This document shows positions 46,214 through 57,991 of a stretch of 64,000 bases of DNA, piece by piece (the first letter of the stretch is position 1; each line of letters starts with the position of its first letter). The translations under genes were made by a program, and so were the position numbers. Origin of the DNA: Nemania diffusa. Lineage: Eukaryota > Ascomycota > Sordariomycetes > Xylariales > Xylariaceae. Location: the NCBI GenBank assembly GCA_038501195.1, contig JBBPUQ010000003.1, positions 1,752,501 to 1,816,500 of the forward strand, in the 5' to 3' direction. The notes beneath the pieces are model-generated. The model did not search any database. It had not been told where the DNA came from and was given only the letters and a program-made list of their open reading frames with translations.

Positions 46214-49200
46214 ATTATCTTCAGATGTTGAACGCCGAGAATATCACGGCTGAAATCATCAATCGTTTGCTCGGATGGCTTCAGAGTATCATGCAATTTA
46301 ATAATAGCTCCAAGTTCTACATCATTTGCAGCAATGACGGGCTGCCTGTTTGTTAGTACTATTAACTGTGGTCCCTTGGAAACACTGGCGAACTGCATTT
46401 CACTGCTCGCTCTAAGCTTTATGTTACATGAAGCAATCCCTGAACTAGGAGGGATTTGTTTAGCTCCAGGAACTGTACCCAGGTTAACAAAATACGCTAT
46501 ACATACGAACTCATGAATATCGCTATTGTCTATATGACTTGTCAAACTTTCAGTATTGTGTCTATAGAGCTAAGTAACGAATGCTTCTAAGATCGCAGAA
46601 TCGGGTCTTTCTGTTCGTAGCCAATTCCCCTAAGGCTGATACGAGCTCTAGTGCATAGCATCGTAAGCACGCTCGCAAAAGAGCAACTATGTCTAGCACC
46701 AGGGAGGACTGATAACAAGATGCCATAGTAAGTGGTATTACCAAGACGAGCGGTATACTCTAGGATAAGCTCATAGTCAGACACCCTATCTATTCATTGT
46801 CCCTCGGAGTTCGGGGCCTCCTTTTTATCAAAATATCTTTCGTCCTGACTTTTTGTTCTTGCGAACATTTCTAACTCAATATTAAATGTATTACCAATAC
46901 ATCAAAAGCTATCGCATTGATTTAGTACTGAAGAAATAAACATATCTCATTCTTACTATCCAGAGCATGTCCTCTATTATGAAGAGAAAATCTTAATACT
47001 ATAGATATGGGCAATCAACTAGCAGCTACGGGGGTGTATATAGAATCTAAGTCGCTTCAATTAATAACGAAAGCTATACATCATCTTCGTAGATGTAGTG
47101 CAACCCCAATCAAGAATGCGAAATACACCCTCTCTATGTCTTCATCATTGTGTTTACTAGGTTCTATTTTACACATATTCTAGATCCGCCACATGAAATC
47201 TAGAGAAGGCTACATACAGATTGTCCTGCAGTCTCAATACCAGGTCTTGCGGCCTCGTAAGGAGTTCAACACCTAATATGAAGGCTTTTTAAATCAACTG
47301 GAAACAAGACGAATCCTAGGAAGTCAGGCTATCAATAAGCTGTAGGCAGGCCTTCCTAGGCTGCAGGAAGACATGGAGTCTTCAAGGCTCTTGGTCCTAT
47401 AGAGGATTATTATGAATATAAATATACACCCAAGACATTCTTACAAGGACAGTAAGGGCCAGTGAACGCTGTCTAGTTTATGAAAATTTCTTAATCTGCA
47501 GTTTACACATTATATTTACGTCTCAAGAGACGGTAAAAAAATATAGCGATGAAATTATGTAAACCTTTTATTGAACATAAGGTATCAATGAAGTATTTCC
47601 CCCTTAGCCTCTATTGACGAGACATATTATAGAAACCAGAAAAGCCACAACTCCTTTCTTCTCGAATGCATGCTTCGAAGTTCATTTTAACAGTATCCTT
47701 ATCAGCTGCCAAGAGAAAGACTGACAATCAATAACTAGACTTCAATACCTCATGTGTTGTCACCTAGTCGGTTATTAGACTAGAGCTTGGTAATGTTGGG
47801 CGGAGATAGCGGTTTCGCCGCCAATGCATTCTATATACTGCGTATCCTATCATGAGGACCTAGTGGGCATGAAGGTAAGTATATATAAATGTGGTGATGA
47901 CTAAGATTCGATAAGCGACGCCTTTCTGCTCAACATACGTTATTCCTGCTGTCATACTGCGAGCCTCCTCAAGCTCTACAATGCTCCTTGACCTTCCGAA
48001 GTCACTCAACCTCCATCAGTCCCTCGCCCTATATATATATATTAAATAGACTACAATCTATAGACGATTTCTTCTTCTTTGTAGTAGTCATCGGCGATGC
48101 GAAACCTAGGCGTCCTACCAAGGGTGTAGTAACAGGCGGGGGTAGGAATTTTGCTAACTATATTGGCACGCTCTAGAGACTTGACAGGAGAAAGTTCTAG
48201 TCTCATCAATTGACGATTAGATGATCACCTTGCGCACATTCGAAAGGGGGAGGGGGAGATAGGAGACAGGGGCTGCTAGCGCCGCCTTACATATCACAGC
48301 TGAAAATAAGGCCGTGCCTAGTGTACAAATATAGGACTGAATAGCCGCATCTTTATTCACCAAGCAGGCAAAGTTACGACGGCTTACAAACTTAATCCAG
48401 TGTTAAATGGGTTGATAGTGTCCACCCTATTGTGGGAGGGCATTTAGGATGCCTAGGCTGTGCGGCGAGCTGGTGAATCCTGCCGCCCTTACACACGATA
48501 CCATGGAGCAAAGACTAACACAGATCGACTATGCAAGTCTGAGCCGACTACTACTGTCCAATTTCACTACCCGTGTGTAATGTTTGGCTTCTTCAATTGG
48601 GATCTTCCCGGCGTAGTAGTGAGCATACCCATGGGCCGTGGTCGGAGGGGAAATGGTACAGTAGGTAGTACTGGAAACGGAAGGGAAAGCTGCGGAAATA
48701 CCAACATGGGAGATATAAACCGGGAAGACGGCCACATTCGGAAGGAACGACTTGATGTTTCTCTCTGTCTTAAGGCTGCGGTGGTACGGTAGAAAGTGGG
48801 AGTTAGAGAATCTTTGATACATCCTAGTCGATTTGTAGACTCTACTGGTAAGGGGACATTTTATCATTAAGATTAGATACAATCCTATACGCAAATATGA
48901 CGATGCTGTACGCAGAAGATGGGAGAATGAAACAGACCATGTATATCTGAGTGTATTATACCTTTGGAGTTACTATGGTAGCGCCCAGTTAAGAAGAAGC
49001 GGCTGAAGGGACCCCGTTTTGGCATAAGGAAACACGTCGTATTAGGCAACACTTCTTGCTAGTTTGTTAGAAGGTAGCTATTTGAGTTGGGATATTCGGC
49101 GCCTATGATGGGAAGTGCTAAGCGACAAAGTTGTCCTTTGATTCTGTAGAAAGACATATAGGTGATGCTAAAGAACATAGTCTAGATAGAGAGTAGATGG

Positions 49201-52200
49201 TCTGATTTAGCTTGTCTTGGCCAGTTATAAGAGCTGCCCAATCTAAGGTCATGACCCGAAGGGTTCCTAATCTTTAGGCTCGAGTAGTATAGTAACCTCC
49301 TGGCGGTTACCGGCAAGTTCAGACATGTGCCCGTAAATGCTGTTTAATATTTGCTGCCTATTATACGTTTCTGTTTTTGCTGCGAAGAAGAAATCACGCA
49401 CGACCACCCTCTTAGATATGATGTAGCTAATCATACCCTTCAATTTTGGGATTAACTCTAGCTGCAGGAGAAGCCTACCTTTAAATATAAGCTAAGCAAG
49501 ACCTAGAATGTTCTGTTAATATGAATGGTGACTGAATATATTCATGTGTGACTACACACCCTGTTAGTAAGACACGTAGGTAGATAAAGCGTGACTACTT
49601 GAAATTGAGAAAAGTGTCGGAAGTTGTACAGTATGATCGCCTACCTATTTAGTAGGATGCACACTATTTTAAGTCTCACTGACGAACTGGCTGTCTAGCC
49701 AGTAGTAGACACTTGTTAAAGAAACTGTTGCGGTAGCCTTTCTGGGATCGAAAGGGTAGCTGTGCAATGGTACTATGCCCTGTGAGTCTAGATATGTCTT
49801 GTTTGGTTGCTGTAATATAATCTTCCAGAACTCCAGCTGGCGGGTTCTTCATGATTAACGAGGATTCGTTCTAAGATGAGCTGGATTACATGAAATCAAT
49901 GGCCGCTTTAGGCACTCTCATCACATGCCAGAGTATCTACATAGTAGCCAAGCTGGTTAAACTCTACCAGCTTTTCTTCTCGAGATAGGTCGAGCCACGT
50001 GACGTACCATCCGGACGATAGTTTTATATGCTCCAGGTTATACCCAGCAGACAGTCATCCATACTACCCTGTGTGCGTACCAGATGCTCCAAGGAGCATA
50101 AAACTCGGGGATCGCGGACGTTCCCGTGGGTCGTACTCGGGAGAAGACAACCAATGACGTGAAGAAGTTTCTAACATCTGAGGTGATGGTCACACCAACC
50201 AGATCACGACTTGCCCGAGTCAAGAGAATGCCGTGAAACTTGGAGATATTCGTGGCTTCGTTTTAGGTATCTCCACCGCAGCCATCCGCCGCGCAGCAAC
50301 TGGCCGTTTGTTTGCTAATCTCTTGTCGCTGATTTTCACGATAGGATTACCTAGCCAAGACGGGTATTGGGAACATACTAGTGGCAAGCGACGCCAAGGC
50401 AAACCTGCACGGGCAACAAGCTTTGCCAAGTAAAATACCTGGGATAGACTGGGACAACAGTATGGTTGAGTGTGTTACGCAGATACTGCGAATGCTATGC
50501 TATGTAGATCGTGTGCTGGTACAGATGTTCCATTGGAGCAATTTCTGGGATGCGGGCTATCGAGCGGGCAGGTCCCTACAGTATTGTCGATGTATGTAAG
50601 TACTATGTAGGGAGAAGCAGGAAGATGAGAGTAGGTACTGCATATGCAGGTATTCGAGCGCATGCAAGCAAAAACCACCTACCTACCTGGGTCCAATCCA
50701 AGCCCGAGCCGCTTGGCAATGATGTGCACGCGCGCATTGATGTTCTGCAACGATCCGACTTGTTGCGGGGAGCGGGAAGGTTTGGCTATCCAATGCGGTG
50801 TAATTGGGGTATGATATGTATGGTACGGAGTATGATAGGTGTGGTTCTGTCTTCGCCATGTATTATTATTATTATTATTACAGTATCATATTCTATGTTT
50901 AGTCGTCTGTGAAATCCCCAAATTGTAATAGATTTGTCGCAAATCTCCTTTTCCCCCCCAAATAACTACCTCTTACCTACCCTTTCATATAAATATGCCC
51001 TGTACTTATGCGTACCTATTGATTGAGTTTTTATGTTGTTGCTTACCTTCAGCTGAAATACATGCATCAAACGCAGGTTAGGTTGGATATGTAGGATTTG
51101 AAATACAACACTCTTTCTTTCTTACCTACCACTATAGCATAATATACTGTATTCGTGCGATTCCTATTCACTTCTCGCTTCTGTGCGCCATACGGTTCCA
51201 CACTCGTTCTGGACCGTTCTTTACAGCCATGATTCCCCAGTCGAGTCGGCGTCTTATTATTGACTCTGCGGTGTACGCGATAGGGAAAACCTAACAGATC
51301 TCGACTTTTACTGCTCATATCTTCGATGGCTCAATTGAAAACGATAAACTAGGTACGCACATACACTAATGTACGAGGTGATGTTGTCCACCGGCACCCG
51401 CGATCGACGCGTGCCGAAACAAGTGATACGTCCATCTGTACCTGTACCTCATGTAGCCGTTTCATCCGACGAGACCACCGAGCCGGTTTGGGAGACGGGA
51501 TGGGCTAGTCACGAAAAATACTCGGGCTTTCGTCTTCTGTCAATTTTTTTAGAGATGGCGTCTTGGGGCGGTTTCGACTCTTCATTTACACACATGATAC
51601 TGGGCTGTGCTGTGAAATCGTTTCCAGACAACCATTTCTACCCTACTGTTAGGATGTGCTGAAAGAATGATTGATTTCCCCGATGTGGTAAATCAGTAGT
51701 TTACCCATCTGCTGTCTATCTAGATTCTATCTAGCCTACACGCGTAGATAGGGGACCCCACCTGACCCGGCCTAACCATCCTTACCTGATCCCCTACTCT
51801 TGCCTACAAAGGGTTAGTTCGTTGCCCCTACAGAGTAGGTACAGAAATACAGCGGGTGCAGCTGGACTAGTATCTTAGGTAGACGGTAGGTAAGCAGCCC
51901 CACCTTGATCAATGCCACTCTCTACCACTGAACAACCTGCTCCCCCATACCTAAGCCAGCCCTTTTCCCTTAGCACCTCACCCATTTCCTGTTACCCAAT
52001 CTTTAACCATCTTGCTTTCTGGGCGCCCAGCCTTCAACCATCTTCTCGAACACTCACAATCTAGCGCCACTACGACAATGACCGCAACATAACGACGACT
52101 CGGATTTCGCTGATCCGCATAATAGATACATCGCTATACCATATTTCCCCGACTTCGAAGCGACATAGAAGAAGAGCGAGAGCCGTACGAGAGAGAAGAG

Positions 52201-52462
52201 GAGAAATCTTTGGCTCGGGAAACGCTGGTCCCCAAGGCATTGAGATCCAGGAATACATACGACTAGGTGTTGCGACGCGAATTGGTTACGACTGCGTACC
52301 TATCACAGCCCTCGGGAGGGCCGTCTTTCCATTCCATGGCGAACATTCTCCGATAACAAGCCTTCGCTCGATTTCCTCTCTGGCTCTGCACCCGGATCGC
52401 CATCGCTTTCCGAACAACTCTAAGACTGTTGCCTCAATTTTGGCCGTACCAAATCGCCGAGT
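46214..52462. other. 6.2-kb spacer without a supported protein gene
   Basis: The part next to the tRNAs (46214-46545, minus) is an open stretch of about 110 codons that runs into the tRNA-Thr gene, so at best it is a gene remnant. From 46600 to about 48000 the DNA is AT-rich with many stops. A TTA microsatellite is at 50861-50880. Short minus-strand frames at 50038-50429 read like a broken gene but match nothing I know. The last 400 bp are the palH leader and promoter. Confidence 0.5.
50861..50880. repeat. (TTA)n microsatellite
   Basis: Six to seven uninterrupted trinucleotide units. Confidence 0.9.
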
Positions 52463-54592
52463 ATGTCGACGGCCTGCGCGCCAATAACGTTTCTGGCCGG
52501 CGGCGTGTTATCCGTCCTAGGCGCTACTCCTACGACACTCGCTGCTAATGCCATCTATCTACCTCCTTGCGCCACGGCCGCTGCTTTGGCCCAGCGCGCC
52601 ATTATTGTCACTGGGGGAGTAAGCACGGATGAGGCGGAATCGTTGGATTATTCCGACCTACGGACCCCTTTTTATGCTACGATATTTCCGCAAGGTTATG
52701 CCTTGGCTGCTACCACTGTTCTGGCCTACATGCTCTTGATTATGCTCGTAATAGCGCCAAGATCATTTCTGGATGGTGGTATTGTTACTTTGGGACCCCG
52801 AGGCTTTACTAACGGCCACTCGAATGGTATTACTATAGGTGGTCGCCCATGGCTTCAGAAGGTCGCTACTCTACTTGTCGCCGTATCGCTTACTATAGCA
52901 ACCGCTGATACGTTTCGCGTGGCCGAGGAACAATATTTATTGGGTTACCAGGACGCACGCAAGCTACAACAGAAGGTGCTTGGCGGAACGCAACTCAAGG
53001 TCATTCAGCTTATTTCCGATACCTTCCTCTGGTTGGCGCAGGCGCAGACCCTGATTCGCCTGTTTCCGCGTCAGCGTGAGAAGATCATTATCAAATGGAC
53101 CGCTTTTGCGCTTATCACTCTCGATGTTATTTTTGGCGCCCTCAACAGTTTTCAATACACGACTTCAAATAATTTTAAACCACGGCAGTTTACTGAGGCC
53201 GTCCCAGCACTTAGCTATTTATTTCAACTGTCGCTTGGCCTTTTATACGCCGCATGGGTTCTCTATTATGCATTAATGAAGAAACGATATGCCTTCTACC
53301 ATCCTCTAATGAAGAATATTTCATTGATGGCAGCCCTTTCGATCGGCTCTTTATTGGTGCCAGTTGTGTTCTTCGTTCTGGACATCGCTGAGCCGAATTT
53401 TACCGGATGGGGTGATTACGTTAGATGGGTTGGGGCGGCGGCTGCTAGTGTTGTTGTTTGGGAATGGGTAGAACGCATCGAAGCGCTGGAACGCGAAGAG
53501 AAGAAGGATGGTGTTTTAGGCCGCGAAGTATTTGATGGCGATGAGATGATAGACATGTCACCATCCGACCTGACGTGGCCTCGTCGGAGGAAGACCTTGA
53601 GAAATATTGGAGACTCAGAGGAGGGCGATAGTAGTGCAACATGCTCGTCTGGAAACTGTGATAACCTTTGGCCAGCAATGTCTTCTATTTCCCGGCGATA
53701 TCGTTCAAAATTAGACAACAGTCCCAGCCAGGTGCAACCCGGTACCGTCCCGCCAGCCTCAACGACAGGCAGAGAAACAACTCGGTTTCTACAGCCGCCA
53801 CTTTGGCCATCCCGACCACCACCCGCAGTTACACCTGTGAGCAGGACAGATACGGCCAGTGCTGACAGTACGATATACCGGGTCCGCTACCAACCGCTCA
53901 CCGAGACCACATCGAGAACTACAGATGATAGATATCGACCGCCGTCTAGGGGCGATACTATCGCTTCCTCGCATTCGGATGCGGTCGTGGAACACAATGA
54001 ACCACCCACCAACATACTTACAACAATACAACCAAACCACACAACCACTCTAACGGAAAGAGTAAACTCTCAACCTCAGAGGAGTTGGGGATCTTTGGTG
54101 CCTTGGAATCCATTGCATCGCAAATCACGTGATCCCCCTGCCGAAGTCCTACCGCATACTAGGCCGAAGGTAGATGTGCCACGGCAAGAGCATGAGACCT
54201 TTTCCCGGTGGGATATTCGGAGCCGAATAGAGGATTTTGCGGCTAATCAAGCTGAGAGAGTGTTGCAACGAATACGGCCGACGCCTGACACTGATAGCTT
54301 GCCGGTAACAGTGATTCCCGCCCCACCACGCCGTGGTGCGTCTTTAGCTCGGCTATTAGAAGAAGAAGGGCTCGCTACATCTAGTTCATCCAATCGAGGC
54401 TCGGGAGACACCAGGCCTGTATCGCGTGCCGCCGTTTCAGCTCCTCCTCGTCGGTCTCAAAGTTACAGCGGAGCCACGCAACTTACGAGACCGCCGTTGC
54501 TTAGCCCCTCTGACCACAACGCGCCCCTTCATGAGGCAACTGATGGATACCGCAGAGGTTCTAGCTCAGACGTTATAAATGAAAACCAATGA
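52463..54592 (+). CDS. palH: pH-response sensor PalH/Rim21
   Basis: Single exon, 709 aa. After an N-terminal extracellular part with two Cys there are seven predicted membrane segments: GYALAATTVLAYMLLIMLVI, LQKVATLLVAVSLTIATA, LKVIQLISDTFLWLAQAQTL, WTAFALITLDVIFGALNSF, LSYLFQLSLGLLYAAWVLYY, LMAALSIGSLLVPVVFFVLD and VRWVGAAAASVVVWEWVERI. These are followed by the family hallmark ALEREEKKDGVLGREVFDGDEM. The long cytosolic tail (about residue 365 on) is Ser/Thr/Pro-rich and disordered, as in other PalH proteins, where it binds the arrestin-like PalF. PalH senses ambient alkaline pH at the plasma membrane and triggers proteolytic activation of the transcription factor PacC. Length and topology match the family and no defect is seen. 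Confidence 0.93.
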   Translation: MSTACAPITFLAGGVLSVLGATPTTLAANAIYLPPCATAAALAQRAIIVTGGVSTDEAESLDYSDLRTPFYATIFPQGYALAATTVLAYMLLIMLVIAPRSFLDGGIVTLGPRGFTNGHSNGITIGGRPWLQKVATLLVAVSLTIATADTFRVAEEQYLLGYQDARKLQQKVLGGTQLKVIQLISDTFLWLAQAQTLIRLFPRQREKIIIKWTAFALITLDVIFGALNSFQYTTSNNFKPRQFTEAVPALSYLFQLSLGLLYAAWVLYYALMKKRYAFYHPLMKNISLMAALSIGSLLVPVVFFVLDIAEPNFTGWGDYVRWVGAAAASVVVWEWVERIEALEREEKKDGVLGREVFDGDEMIDMSPSDLTWPRRRKTLRNIGDSEEGDSSATCSSGNCDNLWPAMSSISRRYRSKLDNSPSQVQPGTVPPASTTGRETTRFLQPPLWPSRPPPAVTPVSRTDTASADSTIYRVRYQPLTETTSRTTDDRYRPPSRGDTIASSHSDAVVEHNEPPTNILTTIQPNHTTTLTERVNSQPQRSWGSLVPWNPLHRKSRDPPAEVLPHTRPKVDVPRQEHETFSRWDIRSRIEDFAANQAERVLQRIRPTPDTDSLPVTVIPAPPRRGASLARLLEEEGLATSSSSNRGSGDTRPVSRAAVSAPPRRSQSYSGATQLTRPPLLSPSDHNAPLHEATDGYRRGSSSDVINENQ

Positions 54593-56510
54593 TAAATAGC
54601 GTACGGCAAGCGGCGGCTAGTGGATGGTCTCATGCAGTACCGATTTCAACTAGGTTGTTGGATATAAGAAGGTCTAACTTCTCTTGATTTTGGTATTTCC
54701 ACTTGTTTGGTTACTACGATGATTATGAGAGCGCGGCGTATGGGACATCATATATCTCACACATATCTGTGAGGGGCATTGCATGGAGTTGCTGGAATCA
54801 AAATGGGTTGCTTTTTAACCTTTAAAGTGAGATATATTGTGTGGATAGGCGGAGCGAATTGCGATTGGATTTATCAAATGCATGAGAGGACAAGCGTGTA
54901 TATATTATTTAGGGATCTTGGATTAGCGACAAGATACCATATTATTGCGTGCACTTATTACAAATCCAATTAAAGAAAACATCCAACATATCTCTCCTAT
55001 AACTCTTATGTATATTACAACGTTTTGAGGGCTAGGTAGGTAGTCTAGATGAGTCAGCCGATGTGATATATTCCCTTATCGACACCTTTGCCTATCTTAA
55101 CCCGGATCCCAGTAAGCCATGAATCAACTTATTGTTAAATAAGGAAAACATGTGTAAGTTATTATATTGCTACTTAAAGACAAGTAGCTCCTTTGAGTTG
55201 TTAAAACCGGTGAATCTGTTAGCCTAGACATATGTCCTATTTGATAGTTTATTTGTGGATGCTACGGTACTGTAGCTTTTAGTGTCAACTGTTGTTTCTA
55301 CTCTAACTACAAAGCACGGAATTGTCTGCCAAGCCGAGCTAAGTGAGTCTTTTCATGACTAAATAGGGAGGCAATAACCTAAACTTATCTAGTGTTATCT
55401 CTTCTATAATAGTGTCTGATCGAGTTCAGTTTCAAAATACTAGGGTAACCAGACCAATTTAGGAGGACTATGAGTGACTCTGATTGAGATTGTCGTATGT
55501 GAACACGTGAAAGAAGAAAGCATATGACGTTGAGTGGCTTGAAGATTCAGAGACAGGATTATGCCAAGTAAGGCTTATTTGACCTAATTCGGAAAAACTA
55601 CCTTCCTATTTAGGATACAGTAAGGTGAATTTGCAACCAGCTTGGAGCCAGCCAATTAGGTTCGCCAACGCAGGTCTGCAAGTGAGCCCCGCACTGCTGC
55701 TCTAGTGTGTTTGTGGCCCTTTAGCTTTTCGGCTTAGGATGGGTAAAGCACTGAAATGAGTGCATGTGTTGTCCCTGAACAGGAGGGGTCTCGGGCGGGT
55801 ACTTTATTTTTATTTTCTTACTGTATTTCAGGTATGCAGTCATTCCGCCAAGCAACCTTCTTTTTGTGTAACGCAATACCTTGCTAAGTATCTGCACATC
55901 AGTTAGGGTCTACCTATACTTTGATTATGGCGGGGAAAGGGTCCAAGCAAGGAGCGCAATTATACTAATATACTTTAATAGGTTTAGAGGACTGGATAAT
56001 CAGAACTAGATAGGCCAATCAGATACCCGAAAGCGAGAGTCGAGTGGGGACTGAAACCATGTCTCGCTGTCACTGGCTGCAAGGCCGGGGGAAAATTAAT
56101 CGAGGGTCAATTTCCTACCTCCTTATCAATACCGACCTACTGACAGAACAGAATCCTCCGGGAGTTATCATCCTCTGTCTTTCTTGACACGTGCTTTTCA
56201 CTGCATTTCCCACCCTAGCATATCCTCACTGTCGCATTGCCTCGTGGCATAGCATAGTACTGTACTCATTCCTAGATGACTTCACTCCTTTAGCATCTCT
56301 GGTCTCAGCTCGCCCTACCTCTAGAGTACTGTTTGCTACCTGTACCACTTTACCAATCTACCAATCTACCAATCCACGAATCCCGAATAACCCACCAAGC
56401 TGACGGCAGACGGTCTCATCGATCCCCTCGGCTCATGAACTGTGGAATGAACCACGTCGATTAGCCGTGCACCACAACCGAATCGCTTCCCCGTTCTCGT
56501 AGTCGCCATC
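54593..56510. other. Spacer between palH and the ceramide synthase
   Basis: 1.9 kb in tandem orientation. It holds the palH 3' UTR, then AT-rich sequence, then the ceramide synthase promoter and leader (pyrimidine-rich from about 56150). The frame at 54779-54973 is not called. Confidence 0.6.
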
Positions 56511-57991
56511 ATGGCATCCTCAGAGCCCTTCCCCCCCTTTAATAGCTCCGCCGAGCCGCTGCGCTCTGTTGCTGAGCCGACGGCGCGTCGTCGACCTAGA
56601 AAGTCAAGCGGACTGCCGGCCGAGATACGCGCTGGAGATACCGGTGCTCCCAGTCTTCACACCAGTCTCGCGAGCCTGCAGAGCAACCACTACGCCTCGG
56701 CGTCTCGGTCCTCCGCCGCTGACGGCAACGTCAGGCGAGGCTCCAAACACCGCAAAGCACGCTCTTTGCTGCGTCGCTTCAAGCACTTCGCTCTTAAGCA
56801 CACATGGGTCTTGCCACTCATCATCCTGTCTATCTTTGGGACCTTTTACGCCGTCAACCCTACCGAGTCGAACCCGCTCCACCGCTTCATCTTCCTCTCC
56901 TACAAGCTCCCTCTTGAGCCTGGTGCCGATCCTAGCACGCCGGCTCAGTATGGCAAAGGACGCTGGGACATTGCTTTCGTTACTTTCTATACGGTTGTGC
57001 TTTCTTTCACCCGCGAGTTCATCATGCAAGAGTTTTTGCGACCTCTAGCCAAGAAAGCTGGATTGAAATCCCGCGGCAAGCAAGCTCGTTTCATGGAACA
57101 GCTATACACGGCCATCTACTTCGCCTTCTTGGGTCCTGCCGGCATGTACGTCATGAGCCGCACCCCCATCTGGTACTTCAACACCCGTGCCATGTACGAG
57201 AACTTCCCCCACAAAACCCATTTTGCCGAGTTCAAGTTCTATTATCTTTTCCAGGCTGCCTACTGGGCCCAGCAGGCGATTGTGCTTCTGCTAGGCTTGG
57301 AGGAGCGGAGGAAAGACTTCAAGGAGCTCGTCGGACACCACATTGTGAGCTTGGCCTTGATTGGCCTGAGCTATCGATTCCATTTTACCTACATGGGTCT
57401 TGCTGTCTATATAACCCACGACATCAGCGATTTCTTTTTGGCGGTAAGTCAGAATTTGGTGGAAGAAGAGTTCAACCAGACCCCTCAATAGAAAGCGCAA
57501 GCTAACGGTTGTTTGGACAGACTTCGAAAACCCTTAACTACATTGACCACTGGGCAACCGGGCCTTATTTCTTCGTGTTCATGTGTATCTGGGGGTACCT
57601 TCGGCACTATCTGAATCTCCGTATCATCTGGTCACTTTTCACCGAATTCAGGACGGTTGGCCCGTATGAGCTCAACTGGGAAACTGAACAATACAAGTGT
57701 GATCTTTCCTTTGTTATCACGCTTGTATTGCTTTCCTCGCTCCAGGCACTGAACTTATTCTGGTGGTTCTTCATTGTCCGGATTGCCTATCGCTTTGTGG
57801 TGTACCAGACAGCCGACGATGATCGATCTGAAGCTGATATGTCTGAGCCGGAAGAGATCGAAGGTAGCAATGAGAAGACTTCCGCGACACAACCTTTGCT
57901 TAATGGCCATGCTACTGGCGTCAACGGCCACGCTAATGGCTCTGTCGCGAGTCGCCCAAACAGAACGACCTCTAAGAAGTCCGCCCGGTAA
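56511..57991 (+). CDS. LAG1: Ceramide synthase (LAG1/BarA type, TLC domain)
   Basis: Two exons, 56511-57443 and 57521-57991, give 467 aa. The intron is 57444-57520 (GTAAGT...ACAG). A basic, Ser-rich cytosolic N-terminus (residues 1-95) precedes several membrane segments, beginning HTWVLPLIILSIFGTFYAV. The TLC/Lag motif reads KELVGHHIVSLALIGLSY, with the two essential His, and continues THDISDFFLATSKTLNYI across the splice junction. The tail after the last segment is acidic, then Asn/Gly/His-rich (LNGHATGVNGHANG). The enzyme N-acylates sphingoid bases in the ER to make (dihydro)ceramide. Filamentous ascomycetes often keep two paralogues, LagA and BarA, with different acyl chain preference; which one this is cannot be decided by eye. 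Confidence 0.92.

Noticed and set aside
50038..50429. Two overlapping minus-strand frames of 61 and 69 codons
   Set aside because: They look like a possible broken gene (one frameshift joins them), but I recognise no family and cannot support a pseudogene call.
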